The translations under genes and the position numbers were made by a program. Below the pieces are notes generated by a model. The model was not told the origin of the DNA and did no database searches. It worked only from the letters and a program-made list of their open reading frames with translations. A stretch of 64,000 nt of DNA from Oncomelania hupensis (Eukaryota > Mollusca > Gastropoda > Littorinimorpha > Pomatiopsidae), in NCBI GenBank assembly GCA_036898135.1, contig CM072513.1, positions 81,167,463-81,231,462 on the forward strand. The letters are read 5' to 3'. This document shows, in pieces, positions 1 through 28,583 of this stretch; position 1 is the first letter of the stretch; each line of letters opens with the position of its first letter.

Positions 1-223
1 ACCACCACAAATTGACAAAAAAAATTCAGCTTCACGATTCATGAAAGTTGCTAACATGATAGTTCTTTTTATTGATGTTGGAGAGGACCCAAAATCAAAG
101 CGTCGATAAGTCTAGTTGGAATTCTGACAGACTATTGATGTTGGCTGAAACATATATATAGTCCAGTAGAAAATGTCAGCTTTTAGCACCCCAGGTTCCA
201 TACAAAACAAACTCTGTTCTTAC

Positions 224-1616
224 CTCAATGAAAAACTCGTTGACTGGGTTGAGGAAGAGAGGTTTCCTGTCGCGATATAAGTGGACATACTGTCTGCGGA
301 AGTTGTCGGCGTATTGCAGAACAAGTAGCTCCTTGGGAAGGTTGTGTTTGTACGAGGGTGGAAAGTCTTCAGGTTCAAATCTCTGCTCTCTGGAATGATG
401 CACTTGCAATTTGCACACTTTAATAATAAATATACCAGATAACTACAGGGTAAAATATATAAATAACAGTTTTCAGTGAGTACTATAAAAGTATAATGAC
501 CATCGTATCAGCTGAGAATGAAAGGAGAGAAACTGATAGGTGCTTGAGGCAAGCATGAATGGAAAAAAATTATGAAATGTAATAGGAAAACTGTCATAGT
601 GACTATTATGTATTTGTAACTAGCTGAAACGATTAAATGTGGTTGTGATAAGGAACTGTGATAGTAGTAGTATGAATGTGTTGTATTGATGAGATGTAAT
701 TTTTATAAATTGTGATAGTTCTTGCATGAATGAGTTTATAACTGGATATCTTTAATGATATTAGATCACTGAGGGTTGACTGTAACTTATATTATTTATA
801 ACATCTACATTTAGGTCTTTAAATTTGCTTGTTGATTGATATTATAATGATCTACGCTTGTGTACATTCTTTCATTGGGGTGATAAAGATGTGTAGTATT
901 GCATTGTACACTTACAACAACAAACATTCACCTTTTAAAAACAAAAAATGTGGGTTCCAACATTATAATTATGTTGTGTATCATATTGATGCATATTCCT
1001 CAGTAATAACTAAACTATTATTTACCACAAAAATATTGCACTACAAACAATAATCAAATCAAATATAAAAATCTAGTGGCAAACAAAATGTTGAAATAAT
1101 CAAGCTCTTAATTTAGTTTACATTATGTATGTAGGCCCTGTCACATATATTTCTCCAGAAAGAATAATACTCTTGCAGCTCTTTTCCAACAGGTACATAT
1201 ATGTACACCGATATCCCACAAATCAATACTTACATCCTAGGTGATCTTGGAGGGCTGACAACAACAATCTTGTCAAGCTCCTGCTTCAGCGCTTCTGCAT
1301 CCTCTGACAAATGCTCCTCGGCTACTTCTCCACCCTCCTCCCCTTCTTCCCTGGTAGACTCTTCTCGATCTTCTTCACCCTCGCCCTCCGGCTTCTCGTC
1401 GTCAGTTTTCTCGGCGTCAGTTTTCTCGGCGTCATCACCAAGATTGTGCTCTGAAGGGTCTGCTTTGTCTTCAGCCTCAGAAGTTCCGATGATATTGGTG
1501 TCAACAGTTTCTTCATCTGTTGTTGTTATGATCGGTATCTCCATTGATACTTCTTTCTCCATTTTGGTGTGCCGTGCAATGAGGGCCTCTGAACCGCCAG
1601 TCAAAACAATGTCCGC
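224..1616 (-). CDS. DRC7: Dynein regulatory complex subunit 7, N-terminal exons (partial)
   Basis: Two minus-strand exons are visible: 1616-1234 and 389-224. The first ends two bases into a codon at a GTAAGT donor. The second starts one base into a codon after a TTCCAG acceptor, so the frame joins cleanly. Exon one is a long acidic Glu/Asp/Lys-rich stretch ending in a short helix-like segment. Exon two carries the block PPSYKHNLPKE followed by YADNFRRQY and DRKPLFLNPVNE, which matches the conserved N-terminal region of DRC7/CCDC135 just before its transglutaminase-like core. The family protein is part of the nexin-dynein regulatory complex of motile cilia and sperm flagella. The rest of the gene lies beyond the left edge (donor at 223-219). 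No initiator ATG is obvious; the reading frame is open to an acceptor-like CAG at 1617-1619, so an upstream first exon is likely. Family assignment is from remembered homology. Confidence 0.8.
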
Positions 1617-2373
1617 CTGCTTAGCAACTTTGCAATGAATATAGTTCTACTATTTTTGCTTTTTATTTTGGACACAAAAATCTTTTAATCTTACAAATAT
1701 TATGCTCTAAATTATTAGTTGCATTTAATTGGTGGCTTTCTCTACTAAAGTATCTATCAGATTCGCAAAAATTTAGCATATTTCTCTAGCGTTGCGCGCA
1801 TGAATATACAAATGTGAAGAGTGCTCTCCCCTACCAGTGGTAATCAGGATGAACTCCCTTTAATCTTCCACTACGAAATCGAAAGTCCAATGCCCAATTT
1901 TACTCGTTACATGGAAACGTTTTTGTATTTGCGTTATATGTTCCTTTTTGAGTACGGACTTATTATTTTATTTTACTGGAGTTCTCATGTTCTTTCTCTC
2001 TGGGTAGTTGGAGGGCGGCCTGCTTCTAATGGAAATAAAGATTTGTTGATTAGGCGGATTTCCTCTAAGATCCGACTTGTCAGAGGTTGCGGTAACGCTA
2101 GCATAACCTGAAACTGGTCTCTTTCAAGGTTCGCTTATACAGTATGCTATTGTTAGCTCCCTGGAGCGAAGAGGGAAAAGTAGTACCCTGCAAGTAAAAC
2201 CCACTTAGAGTAGGTGTTCTGTTAGTGCAGATTTTATTCTCATCTGTCTTAGTTCGCTTCCTATCAACTTTTTTTTTTTCCTCCCCACGCAAACCCCGTT
2301 CAGTACGGCAGAGTAATCAACCTGATGATTGAGGCCGTCTAATGGATGAAGATGAAGATAGCTGTTGCCTTGT
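1617..2373. other. DRC7 upstream region, no gene seen
   Basis: No exon can be supported here. The stretch should hold the promoter and first exon of DRC7. Bases about 2070-2150 are a single-arm copy of the foldback repeat that follows (shared segments such as GACTTGTCAGAGGTTG and GGTTCGCTTATACAGTATG). Confidence 0.4.
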
Positions 2374-2669
2374 ACAGCAATGTTTAATTTCTTCTTTAAA
2401 TATTTGTACTTTTTACTTCGAAAGGTCCGACTTGTCAGGAGGTTGTGGTAACACTACATAACCTGAAACTGGTCTCGTTCAAGGTTCGCTTATACAGTAT
2501 GTTACAGCTGTTGCCTTGAAAAAACGTCCCAAAGCAACAGCTGTAGCATACTGTATAAGCGAACCCTGACCGAGACCCATTTCAGGTTATGTAGCGTTAC
2601 TGCAACCTCTGACAAGTCGTACCTTTCCGAGTAGAAAGTACGAATATTTAAAGAATTAAACATTGCTGT
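2374..2669. repeat. Large foldback (inverted) repeat
   Basis: The left arm (about 2374-2518) and right arm (about 2531-2669) are near-perfect reverse complements separated by a loop of roughly 12 bases. Landmarks: ACAGCAATGTTTAAT at the left end pairs with ATTAAACATTGCTGT at the right end, and CAGCTGTTGCCTTG faces CAAAGCAACAGCTG at the loop. A diverged single arm lies about 300 bp upstream. This looks like a hairpin-type non-autonomous DNA element. No clean target duplication was found. Confidence 0.75.
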
Positions 2670-2927
2670 TAGGGCATCTTCGCACTGGAATGATGAACCT
2701 CCAAGTCCAATGCTCCAATGTAGTGAGTTTAGTTATCTCGACCCTACTGTCATGCGTGCTTGTGTAAAATACTAGGGTGAAAACAATACACTTAGAACAG
2801 AACATTCAGTTTTATTTAATCTTTATCTCTCTCTGATGATCATTGAACCACTTTCATTTCAAAAGTGCATGCATGTGACCGAGTTGATAGTGGAGAGAAC
2901 ACAAATAAGCTACAACTTACACAATCC

Positions 2928-3270
2928 TATCCTAGTTGTTGGGGCACCACAGATGATTGTTTAACCAGAGTACTCCATCTTTCTCTGTCCTCGGCAGTCC
3001 TCGTGGCTCCAGTGTCAAGCCAGTCCATTCTCGAATGGTTTCTTCACACTTCTTTTTATGTCTCCCCCTTCTTCTGCCTACTTGCACCGTGCCTTTCAGG
3101 ATGGTCTTTGCCTGATGCTCTGGTGATGTGGTCATACCATAAGAGTTTCTGGTTCTTCACCACTGTGAGCAAGTGATTAGTTGTCCAATGGCTTGAGTGA
3201 TTTTCAGTCAGACTTTGTGATTGGTGTTGTGCTAGGTATGGGAAATGTCCAGAAGCCTTCTGTAGCACAA
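2928..3270 (-). mobile_element. RTE-type LINE 3' fragment, copy A
   Basis: On the minus strand this decodes as broken pieces of the C-terminal tail of an endonuclease/reverse-transcriptase LINE, including LLWYDHITRASG and GRRRGRHKKK-like pieces. It ends with the family's 3' terminus, GGTGCCCCAAC followed by a degenerate GGATA unit at the low-coordinate end. It is truncated at its 5' end and frameshifted. The same terminus recurs at 22.7, 42.8, 57.4, 57.7 and 61.6 kb. Confidence 0.75.
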
Positions 3271-5040
3271 ATCTTCTTACACAATAGGCTCTTCATATAT
3301 AACAATTAACAAGACATTTATAAATCAATAGAATTGTGCTTATTTGTCAAAAAAGGTATTATGAGTGAAAGTGACACTACACACAAGATCCTGCAATGAC
3401 CAACAAGGCACACACACATACCAGACTTTACGTAGACAGGCCACTGTTTCAGCCAGCGTTATGGAAACCAGAACTCTTTGCTACCAAACAAGGGTCAGAA
3501 CTCAGAACGAAAAACATGTTTCTATTCCAAAGTTCTTAATTGAAATGAATGTGTGTGGGTGTGTGTGTGTGTGCGTTTTGTTGCCCAAATTTCCAATATA
3601 ATTTCATAAGTGTAATTATATTCATATGTGACTGTGCATTTTTTATCCTCATATATTGGTTTATATTATTATTGTGATGTGTTTGTTGTCTTATTTGGTA
3701 ATTGTCTTATTCCCCCTGTTGATTGTAAATTGTAATAAAGTACGTTGTCTTCTTCTATTTATCTCTTCCGCTCTATCAGGTATCAATTCTAGTGGCTAAA
3801 GGTAAAATAGGAATTGAAGTGATCAAAAACGTCTTTTGAAATGATCTTACCATTCAGATGAAGTAGCTACAACGCTACACAAGACAAAGTAGTAATAATA
3901 GATATAATAATAGTAGAATAATTGATATGATGGCTGCCATTGCTCAACAAAAGAAGAAAACACAGATCCAGCTAAACAAACACACACATGCAAACCCTTG
4001 TCAGATACTTTCCAAACATTTATTTTCACAAATTGGACATCAATGACACATGATATAAACATGCGTAAAGTACCCATGTAGTTAATATAGCAGTAATCTT
4101 ATCTTCCCTTCAGTCAAAAGTGTAAGTAAGCTTATGTCATACACATTGCTTCATAGACTTTCTTGGTTATTTTCTATCGTTGCTTCCTCATTCCCTTGTT
4201 CTAATTCACATTTTTTTTAACAGTTTTACTCCGTTCTGTTCTATCAAAGTCAGCTCTTTAATTTACTGTTTGACTTGACATTTTGACATAAGGATTTTAT
4301 TCTACACATTTTAATATTTTCCAGTCAGTCAAATAATTTTTAGGGGGTACAAAATTGTGCATACACATTAACACTACACCTTCTGGTGACTATAGTCACA
4401 CATTTTCATGAGTCAAAACAATTGTGACCTGCCATGACAAAACCAGAGTTAAGGCCCTCATATTATGAAGTTCACAATTGTTCAGTGTCTTTGTGGTGAA
4501 GGATGCCGAAGATTATTTTTCCACATATTATTTTGAAACTTATATTTTAATTTCAACTCCAAGCCTAACAAACCGAAAACATCAAATCATTTATCTAAAC
4601 TAGTAAAACTGAACTAAAAGAAAAATTCTTTAAAGCATTAACCACCAATCATAAAAATCATTTTACACAATCAATGCTGCCAATAACAGTCCAGTTTGCA
4701 CCGTCAGAGTATCATCAGTATTCTGAAGAAGAGGCATTTTAAAATGTCCATCCAATGGCTGATATTTAACATCTATATTTGAAAAAATGACAAATCATTG
4801 ATGAAGTTCTTATTTATTTTTTTTAATGAAAAAAAAAAAACACAGCACGAAAGATACTTAAATTCAAAGGTTGTTCTTCTGCTGCATGATTTTCAAAGTA
4901 TATCAAGTCTCTATAAACACAGAAGTTTAAAAAAAGATTCATTTCTTCTTCCTTCTCATTTTTTACATCATTCTCCCCTCTCCACCATTCCCCACCCACC
5001 CCTCCCCCTCAGAAGTACGAAAGCTGGAGCCTGACGTTCT
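3271..5040. other. EIF4A3 3' UTR and intergenic sequence
   Basis: AT-rich sequence with no supportable coding exon. The part nearest 5040 is expected to be the EIF4A3 3' untranslated region. TTTATT (reverse complement of AATAAA) occurs near 4812 and 4296, either of which could be a polyadenylation signal. A short GT-rich tract lies near 3550-3575. Confidence 0.4.
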
Positions 5041-19525
<14,485 letters not shown>

Positions 19526-19657
19526 TTTGACTATAACGTTTGTTCGAGACCACGTGACTTCAAACTTCCGTTTTTTTGTTTGTTTGTGTGATGATTGTCT
19601 CCCTTCGCTAGGCCTATTGTCATATTACGTTCTGTCGTCCAAGTGAAAGCACCAAAG
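19526..19657. promoter_or_regulatory. Divergent promoter between EIF4A3 and FIBP
   Basis: Only 132 bp separate the two start codons. The interval contains CACGTGAC (19551-19558), an E-box/USF-type motif. The EIF4A3 ATG itself is embedded in AAAATGGCGGC, which fits YY1 and TISU elements that direct TATA-less initiation with very short 5' UTRs. No TATA box is visible. The layout implies coordinated expression of the two genes; that is inference. Confidence 0.7.
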
Positions 19658-22600
19658 ATGAACGAAGTTGAAGTTTTTGTAGGAAATCACACCATTATTG
19701 ACCCTGAGGTTTATGGATTGTGGTTGAAAGGATATTCAGGTAGTATTTGCATTATTTTGCCAATGTATTCAAATGATGGTATTCGATTGTCAAATGATGC
19801 AGTAACTAACTTATTGACTGTTGAGTAACCCACAGGCTCAGAGCACTTACTCGTAGGCCTCACTACAATACTTTCATGGTTAGTAATATTGAAAGTTACA
19901 AAGACGAAAGAAGAGACTTTCGGGCCTGTGAGTAACCTCCTCATGATCATCAGTCGATCAGTGTAAGCCTCCATCAGTATATGGTTCTAAGGAAGGCATT
20001 CGATACTGTACCACATCGCAGACTTTTACAGAAACTAAAAGGTTATGGCATAAGTGGCAGCCCACTTGCATGGATAAGGAGTTTCTTGACTGACAGGACC
20101 CAGTACGTGACTGTTAACGGTAACAGCTCTGACAAAATAAGTGTTACAAGCGGTGTCCCTCAGGGGAGCGTGTTGGGGCCGACATTATTTATATATTTCA
20201 TAAACGACATGCCAGAGAATGTAGAGTGTGACATAAAGATATTTGCTGATGACACAAAGGCATATGCAGAGGTTGATGAAAGTGAGGAGTCTAAGGAGAG
20301 AATGCAGCAATGCATTGACAAATTGGTTGAATGGACGGAGACATGGTTACTTAAATTTAACAGTGAAAAATGTAAGGTGTTACATTTGGGCAAAAATAAT
20401 CCCCAGCATGAGTACTTTATGAATGATGGTAAAGAAAGGTGTAAGATTGAGACGACTGGTGCAGAGAGGGATCTTGGAGTGATAGTGGATACAGAGCTCA
20501 GCTTTGAGAATCACATTGAGAGTACTGTTAAGAAAGCCAACAAAATATCAGCCCTGCTTGTAAGAACTATAAGTAACAAATCCAAGGACATAATGGTCCC
20601 CCTCTTTAAGGCCCTTATACGTCCCATCTTGGAGTACGCTAACCCTGTCTGGTGCCCATATTTAAGGAGGCATGTTGACTTGATCGAGGGTGTCCAGCGC
20701 AGATTCACCAGGAAGATCTGTGGAATGTCAGGGCTCTCCTACGAGGAGAGGCTGAAGTCACTGAGGTTACCCAGTTTAGAATATAGGAGACAGCGGGGTG
20801 ATTTAATCGAAATTTTTAAAATTGTACACAAATTGTATGATCCTTTAACCATTTGTTCTCTTTTAAATTTTAATGATGTTGGTTTAACACGAGGTCACAA
20901 ATTTAAACTTACTAAAACTTTTAATAATACTCGCAAATTTAATAAGTTTTTTACTAATAGAGTGGTAACCCCTTGGAATAACCTGACTGCCGAGGCTGTG
21001 GATGCTGGATCACTTAATGCGTTCAAAAATAGTTTGGACAAATTGTTTAAGGATAGCATCTACTCCACCAAGTTGGAGGTTAAAAAATTCTAAATTGGTA
21101 GGCACTGATGCCAGGGGGGTGGGTCGTGGACCCTCATTAAGATTAATTATGAGGGCCAAAGGCTTTTAGCCTGCACGCCGAACTATGCTATGCTATGCTA
21201 TGCTAAGTCTAATTAGCGATCATGTTTGCCAAATTAGTAATAGAACGCGATGATGATGATGATATATCTGTCCAATAAGTAATACTTGTTACAATGTATT
21301 ACATTAATTCACAGATTCGGTAAATCAATTTTTTTTGTTTGTTCTTTTAACAGCAAATGAATCAGCCAGTGTTCTGCAGAAACAGGAGTCACTTCAGGCA
21401 TTCAAAGCCACTTTGGATGATTTGCTGAGTGATGTTCAGGACAACTTTCGCCTGTTCTTTGGCCTGGAGAACATGCTCAAATCTCCTCCCAGACTGCGGA
21501 ACCAACAGATCTACCAGATTGATCAGGACACACAGAACATGCTGATTGAAGAGTAAGAACTAGTGATTTGCTGTAACGAGAGATCTCAAGTGTCCATAGC
21601 AATGGGGAACCCTAAAGGAATTTTTTTGATAGATGATGATTTATTTTTTTAAAAAACAATAACTGCCAAGTCATAGGGGATATGTTTAGTCAGTTGTTTA
21701 GATCTTTATTTATCTTCTAGAGCACAAAGCTTGCCAGTATCACTATAATAGGATGGACTGAAAGTGGTATAACAAGTGATCAACATTATTCCGGCCTCTT
21801 GACCTCTGTGCCCCTTCCCTAAAGACCTTTTGCAACTAGTTACTTCCCTTGACATCTTTGAGCGCTGAAGAGTTCAGTCCCTATAACCTGGGGCTGAAAC
21901 GGTGCCCTGCCTAGATCAAGTCTTTATGGGCGTGCGCCTTGTTGTCATTGCAGGAGTTTGTGCATTATGTCATACTCACTCATAATGTTATTTGAAATAC
22001 CTTTTTGATAAACAACTACCGTGCTGTTGATAAATTATAAATGTCTTGTGAGTTAAAAGCCCATCTTTGGAAATGGGAAGTAACTTGTCTTTTTGTTTTG
22101 TTTTTAGTTACCTAGAGTTACCCGGGCGAACACTTGCCTTGGAACACTGTGAAAACTACCCTGAACTGCAGGCTTTTCTTCTGGAAAGGGGGAGGTGGTG
22201 GTTGCTTGGCAGTGCAAGGCTGAACTAGTGGTGTTAGCTAGGATTTCAAACTGAAAGCAACCATTCGGTTGATCCAGAAAGTTTGATGAACAGAGCAGAA
22301 ATTGTGGGTGAGAAACTGTGTTCGTTTGCAAAGGATGTCTGCCTCAGCGTTAGACAACTCTGGCGCAACATGCGGGCAAGCCAGCCAAAGTTGTTTCCCC
22401 TTATATTTCTGAGCATGGTCTATTGTATATGAAAAACCTATTGATGATGATGATGTCCATTTATAACGCGCGTGTCTCCATCCATTGTCGAAAGCTCAGA
22501 ATATTCAGAAATGCCCCACCAGCATCGGCTTGCCAGCATTTGCGTAATGCTACGTAACTTGAAACTAAAAGAGCTACAGCTCTTGTGCTGTGACATAACA

Positions 22601-23884
22601 TTTGACCTTGGGGTCAAGTTTAATATCCTTAAGAGGAAACTGGCATATTCCAAAACCTTCCAACTTTACTCTGTGTGTTCTTTCTTATTGTGTTCTTTCC
22701 TTATCCTATCCTATCCTATCCGGTCCCGTAACTCAAAGGTTGTTGGGGCACCGTAGATGATCGTTTAACGAGCATACTCCATCTTTCTCTGTCCTCAGCA
22801 ACCTTCATGGCTTTGCTCAGTGTCAAGCCAGTCCATTCTCGAATGGTGTCTTCCCACTTCTTTTTCTGTCTCCCTCTTCTTCTGCCTCCTTGCACCGTGT
22901 CTTGCAGGATGTTCTTTGCAGTGCCTGATGCACTGGTGATGTGGCCATACCATCAGAGTTTCTGGTTCTTCACCACTGTGAGCAAGTCATTGGTTGTCCA
23001 ATGGCTTGTGTGATGGTCTGTCTGACTTCGTTGTTGGTGATTGGTATAGGAAATGCCCAGAAGTATTCTGCACCACATCTCCATGCTTTGTATTCTTCGT
23101 TGTAGATCTTCTGTGTGGGTCCATGTTTTGCAAGAATATAGGAAGATGGAGATGACAGGGGAGCGCAGCAGCCTTACCTTGGAATTTAGACTGATGGTCC
23201 TGTCTTTCCAAGGGCTTAACCTTGTCAGGGCAGCAGTTGTTCGTGCGATCCTGGAGAAGACGTCCTGTCGGGGCCCATTGTCTGATACAATTGCTTCTAA
23301 ATATTTAAAGCTATGCACTGTGTTGAGGGATTGGCCTAGGACTTTGATGTCCGTGTTGATGCCATTGGTGTTGTTGCCATTATCTTACTTGTCATTTGTT
23401 GGCTTTTGTTCATTCTATTTTCTAAATTTAGATTTGATTGTGATCAGTTAATAACTGAGTTAATATAGAGAAGAACTATACAAATGAATTTCGGAAATGT
23501 TAAAACTCTTTTTTTTCAATTTAACGTAGACATATTTAAATCATGTGATTATGAATTTGGGATAATTATATATATTTCATTAGTTTTAGTTCCAAAGAGC
23601 TGGCAATTTAATTTAAGATTCACGCTGTACTGTATATAATTGATAAATGAAGCATTTATTCATTGTTTTAAATAGGCATTTTGCAACTAAAGAATGCTCA
23701 ATGCTAGCTGAGTGTGAGATATATCAAGCATATACTGTGTGTTGGCATATGCCCCCAAGACCTCACAGCCTTTTGACACTCAAGATTACTGATTAGGATC
23801 AGCATTATTTTTTAGGTCCACTGCTTCTTTGAACTTAGTAGCAGCAGGGGCAAAAGGTCCATTGAGATTCATGCTTTTCATCTG

Positions 23885-23920
<36 letters not shown>

Positions 23921-26900
23921 GTACTACAGTGTTGATGAGGGTGTGGTGCGAGAAATTCTGGGCAAGAAACTAGCGTCCAGAACTCGCAAAGACTTGGACG
24001 ACATCAGCGAGCTCACCATGGTGCCTCTTCGAAGCTGCAGGAGACAGGTGACGGGAGGTTTTCGTTTATTTTTATTTTTTTATTTTTTTAGATGCGTGAG
24101 TGTAGTTCTTTATTTGATACATTTATTTGAACTTACCCAAAACCCTCAACTAAATTGAAAAAAATGTATTTTTAATATATTTATGGTGCATTTTTCCCAT
24201 CTTGGAATGTGATCTTTGTAATTTACCCCCAAAATAAATTTTGTATCCCATTTACTGCCAAGGGAGAGTTGCACTGAATTAAACCATTTGCCAGACAAAC
24301 TTGGCTTATGATCGTGAAATACAACAAAAAATTGTAGCGTGAACAGTATTAAAAATAACTGGGTAACACTTATACATTTCTCAAAGGTAATTTAACTTTC
24401 TACACAAATATACTATTTGGAAAAAGAAACTTAAAAAGGTATTTTTGTACTTTTGTTTAGATTTTTATTTCTTTTTTAAAATTTAATTATTTTTCATCAA
24501 ATAAAAGATAGCGAGAAAGATAAAGGGAGGCAATCACATTGCATTTGTTGTGTTTTGGATGCATGGGTGAGTGGTATTGCTTCCCTTTGGTCTGTGTCCC
24601 TGTTAGCGCATTGATCAGTTTCGCGGGCATATGGGGGTGGAGGCGGAGGACAGGCTGCCACCCGCCAATGAACTTTTTCTATACTTTTATACTATACTTA
24701 GAGCCAGCACACAACGCTTTCATACTTACATACACATACGCACATACCTCTACTTTTGAAAGACGCAGTGCGTAGACTCACCATAGTATATGAAACTAAG
24801 GTGGAAAAACCTCTTGTATTTTCATTTTTGAGCACGCATGCAGAGTTCGTCTGGCATTGACTACGGTTGTTTCAAAGAGAGTGGGTTTCTGACATGGAAG
24901 GGGATGCCAAAAGTGTTATTAGTGGACAAAGTGGTGAAGAAGAAAGTGATGAAGATGATGCGTAATTCCAGCGCTGTAGGCACACACGCTACAATTAGAC
25001 GGAGGTAACGCCGTTTTCCACAACAATCAAGGAAAGGTCTATTATTAAATTGTTGCCTCCCTTATAACACTACTTGTAGCTTTTTCTGTTGGATTCGGAT
25101 GTGCAAATTTGATGTGGTAGAGGTGTGTGTATATATATTTTTTTTAATAAATCGGTAAATAGCAAAGATAATTCTATCAAACTTGGCTATTGGTTAGTCC
25201 ATTCTGATTTATTTATGGACCTACACTTTCAAGTCTCTACAACAGTTATCGTTTTTAATCTTTTTTTTTTCTTTTTTTTTTTTAAGTAGATCATACAAAT
25301 CGGCCAGTGTAGATTGATAAAAGGGGATGCAACCTGCGCCAATATAGAATGAGACAAGAGGGCCAGGGTTATTATACCTAACTTACAAATATTAAAAAGA
25401 TAATGTTCTGAGGTTTCCGATTATGTGTACTTATTTTGCTGATAGTTTTAACTACACCCAAGTAAAAAAAAACGTCACAATGATGATGAGATGACATGTC
25501 AATGGTATTTTTCATCACATTATTATTGTATGACGAGATAAGTCGTAATGACCAAGTCAGAAAGTTAAATTGGCCTATGGTGCATTTCACCTTGTCTTGG
25601 AACTGTAATCTTTTCAAATATTTTTTCTTTCTTTCTCTTTGTACCGTTGGTAACAACAATTTTTCTGTTTTAATAAAGATTTCTTGGCTTGACTTGACTA
25701 CAACCAATACTAGATGTTACACTCGATTCGATGATGGTGTTTTTCTATCAGTATTTGATTCAGCCCCGATGCTTGAAATCCTGATAGGTGTAACTCTGTC
25801 TGATTCGTTTATCCACGCAGCCTGCTCAATCATCAACAAGTCACAAAGTCGACGTATGAAGTTTTCCACTTTTATTCAGCACACATCAACAACTGCATAC
25901 AATCGCTCAATCGCTTTTCCACTCTCAAATTTTACTTTCCAACTCACTATCAACAATCTCACAAAACAGTGCGGCACATAATTATATAGCCTCTCTCTTT
26001 CTTCCCGAACAATTTAGAATACGGTAGACTAGAATGACGCACTACAGCCAATCAAATAAAAGATCGTCATCACTGACTTACGTCATACATCTTTCTAAAC
26101 ATTCCAGGAACGTTCCCTCAAACTTCAACATTTATCGGGAAAATTCTATCGACAGTAAATACGCAAATCCAGAGAATTCTCCAATAATATCGACTAACGA
26201 AAATTATCAACGTTATACAAAGCCTCTCCTGACAACAATGCAAACTCAAATCAAAGGTAAATAAACTCCATTATTGAATACTTTGCAAATCGAAACGATT
26301 AGATCTATCGTGTGCGTTTCAGACATGCTATCCTTCGCGTTTCAACGTAACACTAGATATTTATAGAACTCGGCTTAGTACCGGCTACACAAATACACCC
26401 AGCAAGCAATAGGTCTTTAATTCCCCAGGCCATATCCGGTCGCTTAGGATTGTGATCAGTTGTCTGTATCGGCCAGTGCCTTGAGCAGCTCTTGAGCTGG
26501 AAAAGTGCTAGATAACTATTAGAACAATTTAACAAATAACAATAAACCAAAACTCTGCCAGAATAAGTTCAAGTTGAATGTATTTGTTGGTGTTGAATTG
26601 AGTGCAGATATGTGCTGCGCTTTGAATGGATCTGTCATTATGGAAAAATGGTAAATAAATTCCATTATTATTTGTTACACTCGTTGTTGGTTTTTATCAG
26701 TAGTTGATTCAGCCCCAATGCTTGAATCCTGATAAGTGTAAGTCGGATTCGTTTATCCAAGCTGTTCACTCAGCAACAAGGCAGGAGTCGTCGTATGAAG
26801 TTTTCCAACTTTATTCAGCGTACATCAACAACTGCATACAATCGCTCAATCGCTTTTTCCACTTTCTCCCTTTTCAGACACAGTGCATCAATTATATAGT

Positions 26901-27818
26901 TTTCTAATACTCGAGAGAACGTTCGAATGTTCCAGGGTGACGCAATTATAACCAATCACAATGAAATTCATCATCACTGTCTTACGTCATACAACATTCT
27001 TCATCCTAAAAGATTCTCTCTGCTTCTAGTGGTTCTATCTAGATGCTTCGATCGATAGTAAACACGCAACCCTAGAGAATTCTCCAATAATATCGACCAA
27101 CGAAAATTATCAACATTATACCAAGCTTATTCTAACAACAATGCAAAATCAAATCAAAGGTAAATACACTCTGTTATTGAATGCTTTGCAAGACAAAACG
27201 ATCGGATCTATCGTGCGCGTCTCACACGTACTATCGTGCGCGTCGCAAACGTAACATTATTATTAATATTATTAATGTTATTGACTCGCGTGCATAGCAG
27301 TGTGAGTCTATGTACTTCTCCCCCCACACCCATCCCCAAAATGTCTTTTTCCCATATTTTGCAAATCTGTTCTTACAGTTTGTTCTGTTTTTGAGTTGAT
27401 CTTGAAGGTCAAGGACATTTTAGGCCTTGCAAAAACATCCAAAAAATAGGTCATCGTACAGTGGAATGGCTGTTTATTTAACCCATATTATGCAACAACA
27501 TTGGGTTATTTGATCAGATGTGCATGATAGGTCACGTGAAAGTTCAGGTCAACCAAAGGTCAAAGTCACTGAAGGTCAAGGTGATTCCAAGGTCACAGTT
27601 GTTTGGGCCTAATACATTTTTTGCTGTACTTTATTTGATAGTACATCGTGTATTTAGAACTGGAGGTCAAGGTCATCTCAAGGTTAAGAGCATAGAAAAA
27701 TCAAAGTCGGTATTACTTTGCATTGTAATGCCACCATTTCATTTTTTTTTTCTTTCTTTCATTTTCATATTAAATATTGTGAGTTCCATGAGGAACATGA
27801 GTCATATGGGCTTTGCCC

Positions 27819-27868
<50 letters not shown>

Positions 27869-28497
27869 TATTATTATTATTATTAATTATCTTTTTTTTC
27901 CCTCTGTTCTTCAGTTTGACAACATCAAGCGAGTGTTCAAAGTTGTGGAGGAGCTGAAAGGGTACCTGGTGGAAAATATTCAGACACATTTTCTTCTTTC
28001 TGAGACTCTTGCACGGTATGTCCAGTGACATCAAACCAATATTCAAAGCTGTGGAAGAGCTGTAAAAATACCTAGTGGAAAATGTCCAGAATCAATTTCT
28101 TCTGTCTGAGGCAGAGGCATTTGTGGGGTCCTGATTCAGCTCTTTGTAGTCCTTTAAACAATGATTAAACAACTCACTAAGAGGTCTTTGCAAGGTGTTA
28201 GAACTGAACGCAAATAGGGAAAGATTATGCATCAATGAATGGAAATGTATTATTTTCCACACAGGAACTGAAGAAACGTGACCACAGTGCTGGGGCTGGT
28301 GGTGGGGAGATTGGGGAGGAAAGAGGGGAGAGGGGGCAGAGAAAATGGTAAGGGGGAGGGGGGGCACAACACATTATAGATAACTGAAATTCTTACCGCA
28401 AAACGACATCGATATATAACATTGAAACAGCAGGCCGGTCAATTAAAATGAACTACTTTAAAGAAGGTACACACTCTTTCCCTACGTCCTTGCCTCC

Positions 28498-28583
<86 letters not shown>

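Noticed and set aside
24895..24966. Short acidic [14 protein letters not shown]...
   Set aside because: Only 23 codons; resembles a DNA-transposon protein head, but nothing follows.
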